In this document: piece by piece, positions 35,917 through 48,719 of the stretch
How positions within the stretch are numbered: position 1 is the stretch's first letter
How the letters are laid out: each line of letters opens with the position of its first letter
Assembly: GCA_954871525.1 (NCBI GenBank)
Contig: OX940868.1
Location: forward strand, 27,399,056-27,463,055
Source of the DNA: Parietaria judaica
Taxonomy: Eukaryota; Streptophyta; Magnoliopsida; Rosales; Urticaceae
Direction of reading: 5' to 3'
Length of the DNA: 64,000 bases
Translations under genes and position numbers: made by a program
Notes under the pieces: generated by a model
What the model saw: the letters and a program-made list of their open reading frames with translations, nothing else
Databases searched by the model: none
Told to the model about the DNA's origin: nothing

Positions 35917-36674
35917 CGATCACTCTTGAGCTTTTTAATATGGAATGCTCGAAAATCTCGGACATCCTTCATCGGGATTCCAATTTCAGCTCGGGATCGA
36001 TATGCTCCAATACATATGGAATTTATTTTCCCAATGGAGTTTGCTCAGCGTCTTGGTGGGGGGTCTACCTTATTGAAGTACATGATCTTGCTGAAGGCAG
36101 ATTGTGCTGTCGCGAGTTTCTTCGGATTGACATATCTCTGATTCCGGAATACACGATCATTTTTTTTTAAACGGTGATCAACGAAATGTACTTATTGACC
36201 ATTTAGTGTACACTTCCATTTTTTTACCCTCCTCATCTCTACTTTTAGCTCGTAAATGATGCATTTTTATTTTGTTTGTTACTTGTCTCATGATCTAGAA
36301 ATGCAATACAGTCAGAATAGTACCATACTGTTACTTCTTAATGTCAAAGATCAAACCATACCTGGAAAATATGCAATCTGAGTTTACCACGAATGAAGCA
36401 AAGATCGATTCTTAGATAAGAAGACGCGAGATAGCAGGGTTCTAAGCAAAAAAGAGCTTGCCTCGACACACATCGCTTCACGGCTTGCATTTTATCTTCT
36501 TTTGCAACAGGTTTAACTAATTATTGTGTTTCCCAGAGATAGCTCTACATGCTAAATTCACTTATTATTTACTGATAGGAGCATGTACTTTGACAATACC
36601 ATAATCTAGTCTCTGTCGTATTCGCGACATATGCCGAAATGAGCTCGCCGCCTTCATTTAGCAGTCGGGCATGA
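35917..36674. other. 3' flank of the PLAC8 gene
   Basis: Likely 3' untranslated region to about 36200, then DNA without recognised content. Confidence 0.45.
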
Positions 36675-37809
36675 TTAGTTGGTCTTGAATTGTAAGCGCC
36701 GTAAAACGGAAGCTCCGTCCAGCAGCCGTTGGTCACTTCCCACTCTATTATTGCTGCTTAGTTCCCTCCTGGCCAGATCACTTCCATATTCCAGGGTGTT
36801 TTTTGGGTTTTCAGTCCCTTCTGTTTTCGTCTCCTTGAGGATTTCTTCACAGGCTTCGCTCAGTTTTGATTTTGGCTCCAAGTTTGCATTTGTGAAGAGC
36901 CTTGGAGCATCTCACAAGTCGTTTTATGTCTCTCTCACTGGCGGTCCGGCGTAGACGATACCACTTCAGGATGGAATATGAGAAGGTAGAGCATGTAATC
37001 CGATAGCACCTTGCTAAACTCGCGGTGTCTCTTTCCATCATCGCCGATGCTATCATCATTTCTAACATTGTACAGAACTTCTGTAGCTATGTGCAACACC
37101 AGAATAAGCTCTTCGGATAGCCCAGTAAAATTATATCGAAAACCTCTAAACATTTCGTAGTAGTTACGGGCATAAACCACTAATGCAGGATCATGGTCTT
37201 CAATACCGTTGACAGATGGTATGACTTCTCTCAGTCTTCTTTGCAGATACGGAGGCGCGCCGGATCTCCTCTAAGCACACGCTCTTTGAATACTAAGTCA
37301 GTGCTCACAAGATACAAACCTCTCGTCCTTTCGGCATACTTAATGATGCCAGCAACGAACACGAAGAGAGTCAAAACGAAGTAAAAATGATGTTGATGGT
37401 AAAATAATACCTGAAACGCAAGCCCGAGTAATTGACGCAACCACAATGCATTGTCCTCAAGAGATAAGGCAGTAATGGTGTCCGGTCCGCCCAAATGGAG
37501 CAGAAGAAGAGACGCCCAGAAAGCGAAGAGATCGCTGTTCCTATCTTCATACATAGTCCCAGGGACAGGGGTGATGCTAATGTTTTTCTTGGTGGTATTT
37601 GATATCAGTCCGACAGCGAACGAAGCGACCCAATCTGCGAGCAAGTAAGCCAACCAGAGGACCGCGGTCACGGTCAGACTGGGTGTTGGCTTCCTGAATG
37701 GCGCAACAAGAGTGAGTAATGTCTGAAGGAAGAGGCTAAAGAGCATGAAGACCTGAACATTGCAGTCCTCTCATGTCTTCTGCACGCTGGTTGGAACAGG
37801 GTTCACCAT
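36675..37809 (-). pseudogene. Collapsed DUF4220/DUF594 gene
   Basis: The minus strand carries the N-terminal membrane part of a DUF4220 protein (ATG at 37809, MVNPVPTSVQKT, then LWLAYLLADWVASFAVGLIS, LLLLHLGGPDTITALSLEDNALWLRQLLGLAFQ, IKYAERT). A stop codon at 37773-37771 replaces a position expected to be Trp. After another stop near 37231, YARNYYEMFRGFRYNFTGL joins directly to the DUF594 region (LHIATEVLYN, FSKVLSDYMLYLLIF) and then, in another frame, to SKLSEACEEILKET and LLDGASVLRRL. Family proteins are about 650-800 residues; here some 400 central residues are missing. It is a pseudogene made by internal deletion plus point lesions. The function of the family is not established. Confidence 0.85.
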
Positions 37810-40084
37810 GTTTATTACTAGGTAATTAATGTGTGCAATAATATGATATGATTTGCAAGTAGATTTGAGCTCTCTCTCTCTCGATCGATATGGTGACTCC
37901 AAAAGAGAGGATAGATTGGATAGGATCAGAGACAGATAGTACCAATACAGGGCAGTAGGCAGTTCACACGGAGCAATCTCTCTTCCGCAACTCGAATTCC
38001 ACAGACAACGTTCGGAAATTATATAATAGAACAGCTAAGATGATCAAAATGCAGATTTGTGAACTATAAAACAAGATCTAGTCAAGAACTATCTAAACTT
38101 ATGCCCTAAATTTAATAAGACAACAAGACATAGTAAATCAGAGCTGAAAATATTATAACCTTATCATTAGAAACCCGAAAAAATGCACCAGATTTACTCT
38201 CTTTAAAATTTTGGATGTGAATAATATATGACAATTTCAAAAACGAATTTACATCAAAGAAACATAGCAAGAGCATGTCATACCCGTTTCCGTCGAACGA
38301 AGCTTCTTGCGAAATCCGGACCTGACATTTTCACCCAAAGAGATAGAAACATAATTGAGAGCAGCGCTGATGAAACTTTCTAATAATATATTATAATTCC
38401 CAAATATTTATAAGAAAATATATGTGCATGAAAACATGCATTAATATATCAATTTCATCAACGCTGCACTCAATGACGTTTCACATATCTGGGACCTCGT
38501 ATCTAAAACTAAGTAATTTCTCTCTTTTTTATATACATATATAATTGAATATCTCATGAATATATATATGAGTTATGATTTGTAGACTCATGGTGGAACA
38601 AAGGCAATACAATGTCGTACATGAATCTGCATGTAGTACATTCGACCTTTGATACATTCAACGACTTTTTCTTCATCTGTTTGAGAGATTTGTACTTGAC
38701 ATCCTTGTACTCATAATATTGTACTACATTTGAGAGCCCAAAACTCTCTCTCTTCAATTTCCAAACTATAAATGAAGAAAATTATTCATATATATATATG
38801 TCAACTAAGATTATAATTATTATGTGAATATTGTGGCAAACTACCATTTAATTAATTAATTAATTAACTGGCATGTTTATCCCACTCGTGTTTGGAACCA
38901 TAATATATATTATTAGTTTTTAATTTATGAACCGATTTAATCTGACATTCATTTTTCTATTGTAATGAAAATAAAATAGCACTGTTTTTTTTATTATTTA
39001 TTTCTAGTACTGAAGCTTCCTAGATACGTACTTTGTACTTGTAGTACTATGAATTAAAAGTTTGAACTTAAAACTAAGACTAGTTGAGACTTGTGAATGC
39101 TCGATTATAGTGTATCAGGTAAAGATAATATTTACTGTTGGCTTATTAAAATACTTTTGCCTGTGCTGGCCGTTAACGTAAAGATAACGGTGTTGAATTA
39201 GATTTTTTTTAAAAAAAATTTAAGACACATGAATATGGTTCACAAAACCAAAGTACTATATAATAAAGAGTTATTATTATTGAATGATTATCATTAAAAA
39301 GTACTTTTAGCAGCTAAAAAATAAATCAGGATAACACGGGAGGCATATAATACGAGAAAATAAAATATTAATAATTAAATGGCATTGAAATAAAAACATA
39401 TGAAAATGCATCAGAGAATGATGACTCATGTATCTAATGATTACGGTAACTTATAAAAGATCAAAAGAAAACAGCTTAAATCCTTAGTACTGCCATTCAA
39501 ATATTTTCTCAAAAACGTCACAGATCATTCTCCGAGCCATCGGGTCAAGGAACCATATGATCTCGGGTTATCGGTTTTACGGTTTCAAATCGGATTAAAA
39601 AAAATCGTCACATCTCTCTAACACAGTCTCTCTCATAAAAAAAATCGATCGCTCTTTTCAACAAAGACTAGTAGATTAATTTAATTCTTAGCTATTTTGT
39701 TAACTTCTTAGCTCTTTTGTTCACAATTATAAGTTTTGAAACCTAAACAAATGAAGAAAATAATTTATATAAATATAATTTATAAATAATAAGAGTTTAA
39801 AACCTGTTTACTGTCGTTGTTGTATCAAAAAAATTATTAATTTAACGTCTGCAATTGTTAAGAATTAAGTCAGACTCTTCCTAAATTTATGATTATTTTT
39901 TCCTCATAAACTGAAAATATAGATGATGACATAAAAGTATCTATGAAAAAACTGAAATTCCCTATTCAGTCGCTAAGAATAATTAAAAAAAAATATTTAC
40001 ACTTAAAATGACAGAAAAAGAGGAAATTGAACTTGACTGCTTAGCCAAAAAATAAAAATAAAAAAAATAGCGAAGTTGACGGGC
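37810..40084. other. AT-rich intergenic region
   Basis: No recognisable gene or bounded transposon. Microsatellite-like 'atatat' and 'attaatt' tracts occur near 38560, 38790 and 38850. Confidence 0.5.
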
Positions 40085-42330
40085 TCAAAATGAGGAGTGA
40101 CCGATGAGCCAGAGCCAATCAAGAGCCACTCCGGAGAAGATTCCTCCCAACAGGAACACCACTAGAATATTCCCCAACGCATTTTGCTCAGGTCCCTGCC
40201 AAAACGACAACGTTTCATACAAGCCCATATACCAGAAATTGAATAAAATTTAGCATCTAATTCTATATTCTTTTATTAATTAAATCTAAATAAATACTGT
40301 CATTTGTGAAATCATTAGTTTTATATACACACTATTTTACAAATTAATTTCTCTAGGATTAAGCATGATTGTGTAACTTAGATATGTATCTTGTAGTTTA
40401 AGTTTAAAGATGCGCGACCTTGTAGCCCTTGGGTGCGGCGGTGAGGACGCAGACGGTGAGGTGGCCGTTGGTGAGGCCGAGTAGCGAGGTGAGCATGATC
40501 ATCCAGCCTTGGTCGGCGTACTTGGCCGTGAAGTAGAAGGCGGGGATGAAGAGGACGCGCGACAAGATCGAGAGCATGAGACCGACTCGGGATTCAATGT
40601 TGAGGATCTTTATCAGAGGAAGGTACCTCCCGACCAAGTCCAGCAAGTTGTACATCGCCATCAACACGAGAGGGTACCATGTGCCTAACTGGTGTTCGCC
40701 GGTGTTCTCGTACAAGAAGCCGGGGAAAATCGACAGTGTAATCACGTAGATCAGGAATAGCCCGAGGCAGTAATCCAGATTCTCCATGATCAGTTCCTTC
40801 TTGCTCAGCGTTGACGAAACCTATAACATTTTTTCCCGACAAGCTCATGAGAATTAAAATCTTGCGACAGACTCAAAGAAGTTATATTTGATTCAAGAAT
40901 GCAGCAGAGTACCACTTGTCCCGGCTGGGGGTCAACGCCTGCAGCGGCGAGGTCAGCAGCGACGGTCTTCGAGCCTTCGGAAGCAGCTTTCTTGCGGAAG
41001 TGTTTGACGATCGGCAATTTGGGGAAGAGAAAGGCGTAGAGAAAAATGCACGAGAACTCGACCAAGGCCGAGATGGCCAGAAACAACACTGCAAAGAGTT
41101 ACAATTAGGACACGTTGTAAGTGTGATGCTCCAAAATATAGACTTACGAGTGCCCTTGCGAAGACCGTGGTCGGTCTTGTCGAAGCCGGCTCTTGTGACC
41201 AGCCTCAAGCCTGAGGTTAGAACACCCGATGCTGCCAAGCCAGCCATGAAAGACTGAAAAATCAGAAACAAAAGAATTAGGTGAATACAGTTGAAATAGG
41301 AACAATTTCGTGCCTAAACCGGGGAAAATTCCCCAATTTTAACGTTTTCTTCTCATACACATAGCATTGAAACGTGAAACTACCAGCAAATTATGTTTCG
41401 GGTCTACCCGAAGAAGATTCAAAGATTGAGGAGATTATGGCAAAATTTGATTCGGTTTTGGTATTAAAATCCGGACTTTCGGGTTTTCGAGTCTTGTTTA
41501 GGGCAACCCGGCCCAAGAAAAACAATATTTTCTGTGGTATAAACCTATTTATTGTAACAAATTAAACCTATAAGATACTTTTAATCTTATATAAGGTTCT
41601 GATTAATAAAAGAATTAATCAGCATTGAAAATTAATAAAATAAATACCTGCATGAACTCGGGAAGCATGAATGCGAGGTCGCCAACCATGCCTCCCTGAA
41701 CATGAGCATCAGCGACACCGAAAGCAGCCACGAGCAAGCATATACCCACGTACGGCGCCACTCCTCCTCTCCCGGACGTCGCCAAGTCAACCTATTACCC
41801 GAAAACAAAACAAATAAACAGCGAAAAGAAAAGAGAAAAACAGCATCAACGGCAACAAGTTCAGCTCTACTTACGACGACGAGAAGGACGGTACTGAGGA
41901 AGAACAGAGCGTATCCGAACAGATTCCGCTTCCTCGTGTCGATCTTCGCCTCGTTGTACGCCAGAATCGCCATAGTCCCCACCGCGAACGGTTGGTAAAC
42001 AAGGGTAAGAACCCTAGACGGATGATAATCCTGTTAATCCAAACACACGTAAATCCCACATCGAAAGGAATCATTCAAAAAAAAAAAAGTCTCAGATAAA
42101 TCCGTACAGGGAACAAGGCGTAGTAATAGTCTCCAATGGTGAGCATACTGTTCCAAGCCACGAGAGAGCCCATTCCCAGAACCCAGCAAACTAGCATTGC
42201 CGTATACTTTCCCTGTTCATCCAAGAATCAGCTTACGAATTCAAGGAAAAAAACAAAGAGAAACGAAGAAGAATTCGAGTGAGTGAGTGACCTCAAGCTT
42301 GGGAACGCCACGTTCGATATCGATCGCCAT
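40085..42330 (-). CDS. ENT3: Equilibrative nucleoside transporter (ENT3-type, SLC29)
   Basis: Eight exons on the minus strand join in frame: 42330-42292, 42212-42108, 42030-41875, 41791-41648, 41253-41148, 41088-40913, 40820-40419 and 40195-40085, giving 412 residues. The protein is polytopic; the first transmembrane segment has the ENT signature (GMGSLVAWNSMLTIGDYYY), followed by DYHPSRVLTLVYQPF. A long hydrophilic loop (about 225-260, KHFRKKAASEGSKTV) separates the two halves, and the C-terminus is LGGIFSGVALDWLWLIGH. The ENT family moves nucleosides and nucleobases across membranes; plant ENT3-group members are plasma-membrane nucleoside/proton importers. Length and motif content are full. 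Isoform number is by resemblance only. All introns are short (under 375 bp). Confidence 0.95.
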
Positions 42331-45256
42331 GGCTGCTCACAGTCACAGAGAGAAGCGACGGAGTATTGTAGTGTATAACTGGTATATGAATATAGAGAAA
42401 CGCGTATTTATCTCATGTGCTTTGGAATCGGAATCTTAAATAAATAATTAAATAAAATAAATAAAGCTGCTAATTGAATATTGTAACTGCTTGCGATAAT
42501 CATTAGAGGCCGCGCCTGATTTTATGCATGATAATAAATAAAGAAAATTATAAAATATAAATATTTATTCTTTTTGGTCCTCGTGCTATATAATTAGTGA
42601 AGATAAGTTCCAAAATTTTGTTTTTGATGGTGTAACTTTTTATATTAAAATGTGTCCTCAAGTCCATTGGATTTAAATTATTGTTCGTGAAGTGTTTTTT
42701 TTATTATTGGCTTAATTTATTTTCTGTACTATGTTTTAATTATTTTTCGATCAGTTTGAATATTTAAACAATGACACGGCAGTAGAAAAATAAGAAACAA
42801 CGTGAATATTGCTAATTGACGTTCAAGTGCTTGAGGTGCTCGCAGAGATATAACACAAAACTTGAGGACTTATCTATGCTAAATTGCTAATGATAGAACT
42901 TGAGAACTTATACCGCTATTTATCCTGTAAAATGTGCCACTTTATTAGGGTGGGTCAATATGATACCAAATAATGCAAATTACTTTTTCTCTTTTTGATC
43001 AAAGAATATTCTAAGTCAGCGAAAATAAATGCTACATTTTAAAAATGGCCAAGAGAATAGATCCCCACAATAATCGAAGTGTTGCTATCTTCCTCTTTTT
43101 ATTTAATTTTCTTTCACAAATATTCCAAGTACAAAAAGGGCCAGTGTACACTGTACTAGATGTCCTTGGCGAATAAATATTAACAATAATGTCATTTAAA
43201 CATAATTCAAAAATAAAATATATAAATATATTTTTCTAATAATTTGAGACTTAAATATATGATTAATTGGATAAGTTATAATACATAATTCATAATTATA
43301 AGATTCTTGAGACTCTAGTAAATAATTCATAATTCTAATATTTAATTTTTTTTTGAGACTCCAGTAAGTATTAAAGTAAAAAAGTGTGAGGCCGGCTTGA
43401 TCGGCTCGTCCACTAGAAATTGAGAAAATAAATAAATAATTAATTGGATGAAATAATAAGCAACCCATGAAATACGTTATCAGTTACGATCCTCGAACTG
43501 CGTATCAGAAAAAAGAAGCCAGTAAAAGCAATTGTCAAATAACGTTGCCCAATCCTATATAAAGATGAATCTTGCTTTGCTAAATATTAAATATATTATT
43601 ATTAGCAGCACGAGAGTATATATATATGTATCTATTCACTAGGATTAGCTTTGGTGTTTTTAGATATCCTTATTAATTTTAGGGCTTGAATAAATAGTTT
43701 TAAACGATTGATAGTGATTTTTTTTCCAAAAATTGTATACTTCGCCTTTGTCTTCATAATCTAATTTTAGGGTCAATATGTATTTCACTAAATCACCCTT
43801 TAAACAATCACGATACATTAAAAATTTGCATGCAATTATGCAACCAATGATATATGCTTGGTTTTACGATCTTCAATATCATTAAAAAAAAAAAAGTGGG
43901 TTGGGCCCCTCTTGCCAAATGTGGGCCGTGTAGTTTTCAGCCCAAACGTTTTTGATCAAACTCTTTAATAAGATATGATAAAGTCTAGTTCATGATGATA
44001 AGTTTAAGGCATCTACTTCAACATTATCATGTACTGCAAATATATGAGAGGGTATAAATATCGTAACTTCTCATACTGGTTATATCATAAAATTTGCACA
44101 AAAGTCACTTCAAAATTGTTGTGCAAAGTATTTATAATTTGCATGAGGGTCTCTTGAGAATCCCTCGGGCAAAGTGGCCCGTAGGCCGTATCCAATTTTT
44201 TCCACAATGAAACATGTGCTTACCGCGGTTATCATGTCTTGCAAGACCACGGTTCTGCTGAAACCACTTCGAAAGTCACGTCCTTTGCAGCATGAAGGCT
44301 CGGATGACATTAAAAGATTAATCGTCTCGTGATGATTGCTTTTATAAGACGTCCGATGCGGCTTGTTTACATTTAAGCCGTTGTGGGATATCTTCGGATG
44401 ACATTAGAAAGGCAATCGCCCCGAACTGTGTCTTAAATCGACAAATTTTTGTCGCCGTGACTCTGCGACTATTATAGCATCCGCTCGCAATGTGACACAC
44501 AATTTGGTTAGAACGAATATTTTCATTTACGTACAATTTAACTCGCCACGGCTATATTACTCCCGCCGCAGCTAGACCACTTTTTTTTTATACACCCGGA
44601 AGTTTCAATTTTCCGCCGCAACTTGAGCTTCGTGACACATGGGACTAAGCCTGAGGAACTAAGCCTTGCAAGTGATATCATTATTGTCTTATATGTGTTA
44701 ATGTTTGACGTGTGACGGCAGAAATTAGATACCAACAGACTTTTAATTATTGTAGCCATAAATTTTAATTGAAAATATTTTGTAATTTTGTACAACTTAA
44801 AGGTATTTATGCCGCTATTTTTCATTTAAGAATATATAATCAATTTTTCCTCATATAATGGTAAGAAATTCCTATCACATGCATTAAAGATGAGTCAAAG
44901 AAATGGCTGAAATTTGATTCGTCTACTTCTGTCTTCTTTGGTTGTTTCTTTCTCTGCCTAGTCACTTTCCATTTTGATTAAGTCCTTTTAATGGCAAAAA
45001 AGTTCTGAAAACGACGATTATATAGTATTTTTCTCGATTAGCCACCGCCCGAACTATTTTAACCATAAACGTCTATTTGATCATTTCAAGCCTCTCTAAA
45101 TAATACTTGGAATTGTTTAGGTACTGCTACTCGATTGTTTCTTTTATAACTAATATTTAATAAATAATCATTTTCTTATAAGTGTAGGCCAAAGTTAAAT
45201 AGCATATAGTCGAGGACACAAACAAGTAGTCATATTCGCTAAAATTACAAAACAAA
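42331..45256. other. Intergenic upstream of the ENT gene
   Basis: The first about 100 bp include the probable leader. The remainder is AT-rich without recognised genes. Positions 44100-44800 are somewhat GC-richer with no identifiable content. Confidence 0.5.
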
Positions 45257-45261
45257 TTAAC

Positions 45262-46702
45262 TGTTATGGGTAATTCTCGAAATTGATTTACGAAACAAAT
45301 TAATTAAACGGAAGTTATTAACATGATTTCCGTTAATTAATTATATGATTTGATTAATCTTTTTATTAAGATTATTAATCAAATTAATCAATTTCAAACC
45401 CAAATTTTCCTCCGGATGCCCGTTTTCAAAAAACAAAGTGTCCCGGTGTTCACAAAAATATGAAGAACCCCGAAAACGACATAAAATTTACGAAAAACGG
45501 ACCCGGGACGCGCCCGGGAGCAAAAATGGCCGAGGAAACACCCGCGGGGCCCACAGGGGCGGCGGCTGTCAGGGCCACGCCACGTCGCGGCTTCCTGCGC
45601 CGCCACTCGCCCGCCGGCCCCACCCGGGGTCGCTTCAGCCCCCCACTTGGGGACAGCCCACACCCGATCGCGCCATATGGCGCGATCTCGATCGCCCGTG
45701 TCCCCTCAGCGGGACACGCCCACTTGCGGGCCTCGGTCCCCGCGCGGGACGCGTGTAAGGCCCCGATGGGCCTGATCGGGGCGCACAGGATGTCGCACCT
45801 GCCCACTTGCTGGGGCGGGCCCTCACGGCCACGTGTAGGGCAGGGATTACCCCTGCCCATCGATCTCACACAAGGCGGGCCCCCCTCGGGGGCTTGGTGG
45901 CCGTCCGATCTCGCGCGGACGGCCGAGATCGGACCATCTTTTCCAGGGACCAAAATGCAATTATAAAATTGTCCCCCCCCCCCCCCCCGAGACAATTTTT
46001 TACTGCATTTGGGCCCCTGGACCCTATTATAAATAGAAGCTCAGTTCAGTTGAAACGGTAACTCATTCGAACTCACTCGACTCGAGTTCTCTCTCTTTCC
46101 CGCCTGATAGGCTCCGTTTCACATTGTGTCCAGCCTATCTTCAGTCCAATATACGGCTGTTGGGATAGTCTGGGGACAAGTGACGGGGCCCACTATTTAG
46201 GTCATAGGGTCAGGTCTGAGAAATTCCCTCTAAGATCCGGACGACCGAGGGATCGCCCTGAGAGGGGTCTCTGGATCAATATATTGGACGAATGCACTCC
46301 CCCGTTCACTGGTACCCCCGATCCGCGTGGACTCAGAACCTGTACAAAACCCGGCCTGGTCATCTCCAGGCTCTGCGGTAACAGGTAGCGAGCCACCCCG
46401 ATCGCCCGGACCCTGAACGGCCACGAGACCTTCGATCCAAGAAATTCCAGAGACACAAACTCAGAGTCCCCGAATCGGTCAATTAAAACCTCACCTCGAA
46501 GTCAACGCTGACCACCCCAAAGTCAACGGGATCGGAATGAGCGACCACAGACAGCAAAATCTTTCATCCCCGTAACAAAAGGCCAACCAAGGCCCACCTA
46601 AAAGTCAACAAAAAGCCCGCCACGTCATCAACAACCATGGGCCAGGCCCAAAACTCATAACTTGGGCCTCGACAGTGTTTGATCCAAAAAACGGCATCAA
46701 CA
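45262..46702 (+). mobile_element. GC-rich solo LTR with TTAAC target duplication
   Basis: A 1441-bp segment starting TGTTATGGGTAATTC and ending GGCATCAACA, flanked by perfect 5-bp repeats TTAAC (45257-45261 and 46703-46707). A TATA-like 'ctattataaatag' lies near 46023-46035, as expected for the U3/R border, and the region downstream is transcript-like. The first 200 bp are AT-rich, the rest strongly GC-rich. No gag, pol, primer-binding site or second LTR is seen, so it is a solo LTR, probably Ty3/gypsy by size; that last point is inference. Long open frames on both strands here are composition artefacts. Confidence 0.83.
45965..45999. repeat. C16 tract in the loop of a short inverted repeat
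   Basis: Arms AAAATTGTC (45965-45973) and GACAATTTT (45991-45999) are perfect inverses, and a run of 16 C (45973-45988) fills the loop. It lies just upstream of the LTR's TATA-like element. Confidence 0.8.
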
Positions 46703-46783
46703 TTAACTATAGAGGAGTACTATATTGTACGCATGTAAAAGAAAATATACATTTTCATCTCATACGTACGGATTAAACCTAAG

Positions 46784-46914
46784 ATTTATAGTAGAAGGTT
46801 GGAAGAGCGGCAAGGCTTACTATCGGAAAAGGATAAAGGCAAAGACGATAAAATTTATCGGTTTAATAAAATTTATAGTAGAAGGCTGGAAGAGCGGAAA
46901 GGCTTACTATCGGT
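46784..46914. repeat. Direct duplication, 87-bp period
   Basis: The stretch 'atttatagtagaaggntgg' to 'aaggcttactatcgg' occurs at about 46784-46828 and again at 46871-46915 with a few differences. It abuts the solo LTR. Confidence 0.75.
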
Positions 46915-47061
46915 TTGTCTGATCATCAAGAGACATATCCACGTCAACAAATATGCTTTATCCGTTCTTGGAGTGTCTAGCTCGTCTTGGTAGGTGCTTA
47001 GGTTGGCTGATTCTTCATCATGGTCCATGCGCGCTGGTTCCGTCTGAGTGTTGAGCCTGCT

Positions 47062-47235
47062 CGTCATCTTTGGTACCAACTCTCTAGTCATTCGCTTTGG
47101 TACCAGCTCGCTGGTCATTTAGCTTATGTGCCAACTCGCTAGTCATTCGCTTTGGTACCAATTCTCTAATCATTTCGCTTTGGTACCAGTTCGTTGGTCA
47201 TTCACCTTTGGTATCAGCTCGTTGGTCATTCACAT
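47062..47235. repeat. Minisatellite of about 27-28 bp units
   Basis: Six diverged copies of a unit like 'ctttggtaccagctcgctgg' plus 'tcattcg'. Several units keep the KpnI-like GGTACC core. The unit length is not a multiple of 3 throughout, so coding is unlikely. Confidence 0.75.
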
Positions 47236-47459
47236 CGCTCTATGTCCTATTTTGTTTTTCATCCATCTTCAAAGAAAAATGGTGAAATAATATACTCTAA
47301 CACTGTTAGTCAAGTTTACATATGTAACGATGACATATATTTGCTTTCGATAGAATTTAAACCCAATACCTCTTAAAAAATATGTACTCGTTATCATTAG
47401 ATAAATAAGATCAATTACAAAACTATATTAAATTTGTCAATTTGATAGAGGTTGTGTAT

Positions 47460-48100
47460 TAGGGGTGTCATTTTCCTTGGGCATTACTTTATTATTCGAA
47501 GTTTTGTTTGGTAGTAAAAGATGACTAGGCATCTTTTGACCGTGCCACGGAGGGAGGGAGGACCAGGCCCGGCCCTTTTGGGAGGCCTACGAGGCATGGG
47601 CCTTGGGCCCCCAAATTTTGGGGGCCCCCAAATTTTTTTTTTCATCAGTAAAAAAAATAAATTAAACATTGCCTTTCCTCGTTATTCGTGTTGCTTCCTC
47701 GTTTCCCTCGTTCGCTACTCTGCGACTCATAGCCTTGCTTTCGCTTACTGCTCGTTTCATCCCATCAATGTATTTTTTTTTATTGTTTTATACAACCAAT
47801 TGCCTCACAGGTCACACAAATTTTTTCTAGAATTTTTAATTAATATTGTAATTTTTTTATTGTCTACTACAGCAAGGGTTTAGCAAGTCAGCACAAGTCT
47901 TCAACAAATACAATCAAAATCAAAAGCAAATGAAAATAATATTGCGATTTGCAATCGAGGTGAGTGATGAATTATTTTGTCGTTAACTATTTTATGGGGG
48001 GCACACAATTTTATTTCGCCTCGGGCCCCCATGACCTTTGGGCCGGCCCGAGGGGGACCCACAATGGGCCCTGCCTTTCCTCAAAAATTTTACTGATGCA
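47460..48100. repeat. Unclassified transposon-like repeat with GC-rich ends
   Basis: Two GC-rich patches, at about 47560-47635 ('aggcccggcccttttggg') and 48005-48065 ('cctttgggccggcccgag'), are approximate inverses and enclose AT-rich DNA. This suggests a degraded DNA element. Ends and target duplication were not determined. Confidence 0.35.
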
Positions 48101-48560
48101 ATATTAGATAAACATTGACCAGGTTAAGTTAGTTTAGTCATTATTCGGTTGATTTAGTCAAAGTTGTTACTGTAAGTGTTATTCCTTAGGCACTCATTAT
48201 CGCTTAAATAGTTAGTGTGTTAAGGTTTATTCATAGATTGTTTCTCCTTATATAGTAGCAGCCCATGTACAATAGTTATAATTGTAATAATTATTTATAT
48301 CAGAGAAACTCTCTGATATGAACTTTGCATAGCAGTGGAGAACAACTGATTATCCCACGATCACCACATTATCTTTTCTTTGATTTTTATTCAAAGCTAT
48401 AAATAAAAGACCAGAAAATGTTACGTGCAACATCAAAACAAGTCTTTCTCTCACTAATTATATCGTGTTTATTTGTGAAAATATCGTTTCGATCGGTGAG
48501 TATGTGAGTGTGGTCAATATTTTTCTCGCTCGTCTCTGCACATGTTCGTTTTTGTCTCGT
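48100..48560 (+). repeat. Possible LTR-like fragment
   Basis: Has a TATA-like 'ccttatatagtagc' near 48248 and downstream transcript-like sequence as in copia LTRs, but no defined termini. Confidence 0.3.
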
Positions 48561-48719
48561 CCTGTCTTTCTTATTCGATATACAAGTATTATAAGTCTTA
48601 AGATATAATATAATTTTGCATTATTTTAAAGTTATTTGTTTTTGTAAAAAAAAAGTGTTGGTGCCCCTTTTATGTTGAAAGGTTGGCTCTGTCACTGCGT
48701 GCCAATGATATAAATATTT

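Noticed and set aside
37231..37746. Stand-alone 171-residue membrane protein
   Set aside because: It is the N-terminal fragment of the DUF4220 pseudogene, with a stop upstream and missing sequence downstream.
45394..46061. Overlapping long open frames on both strands
   Set aside because: They lie in the GC-rich part of a solo LTR where stops are rare; no domain or codon pattern supports coding.
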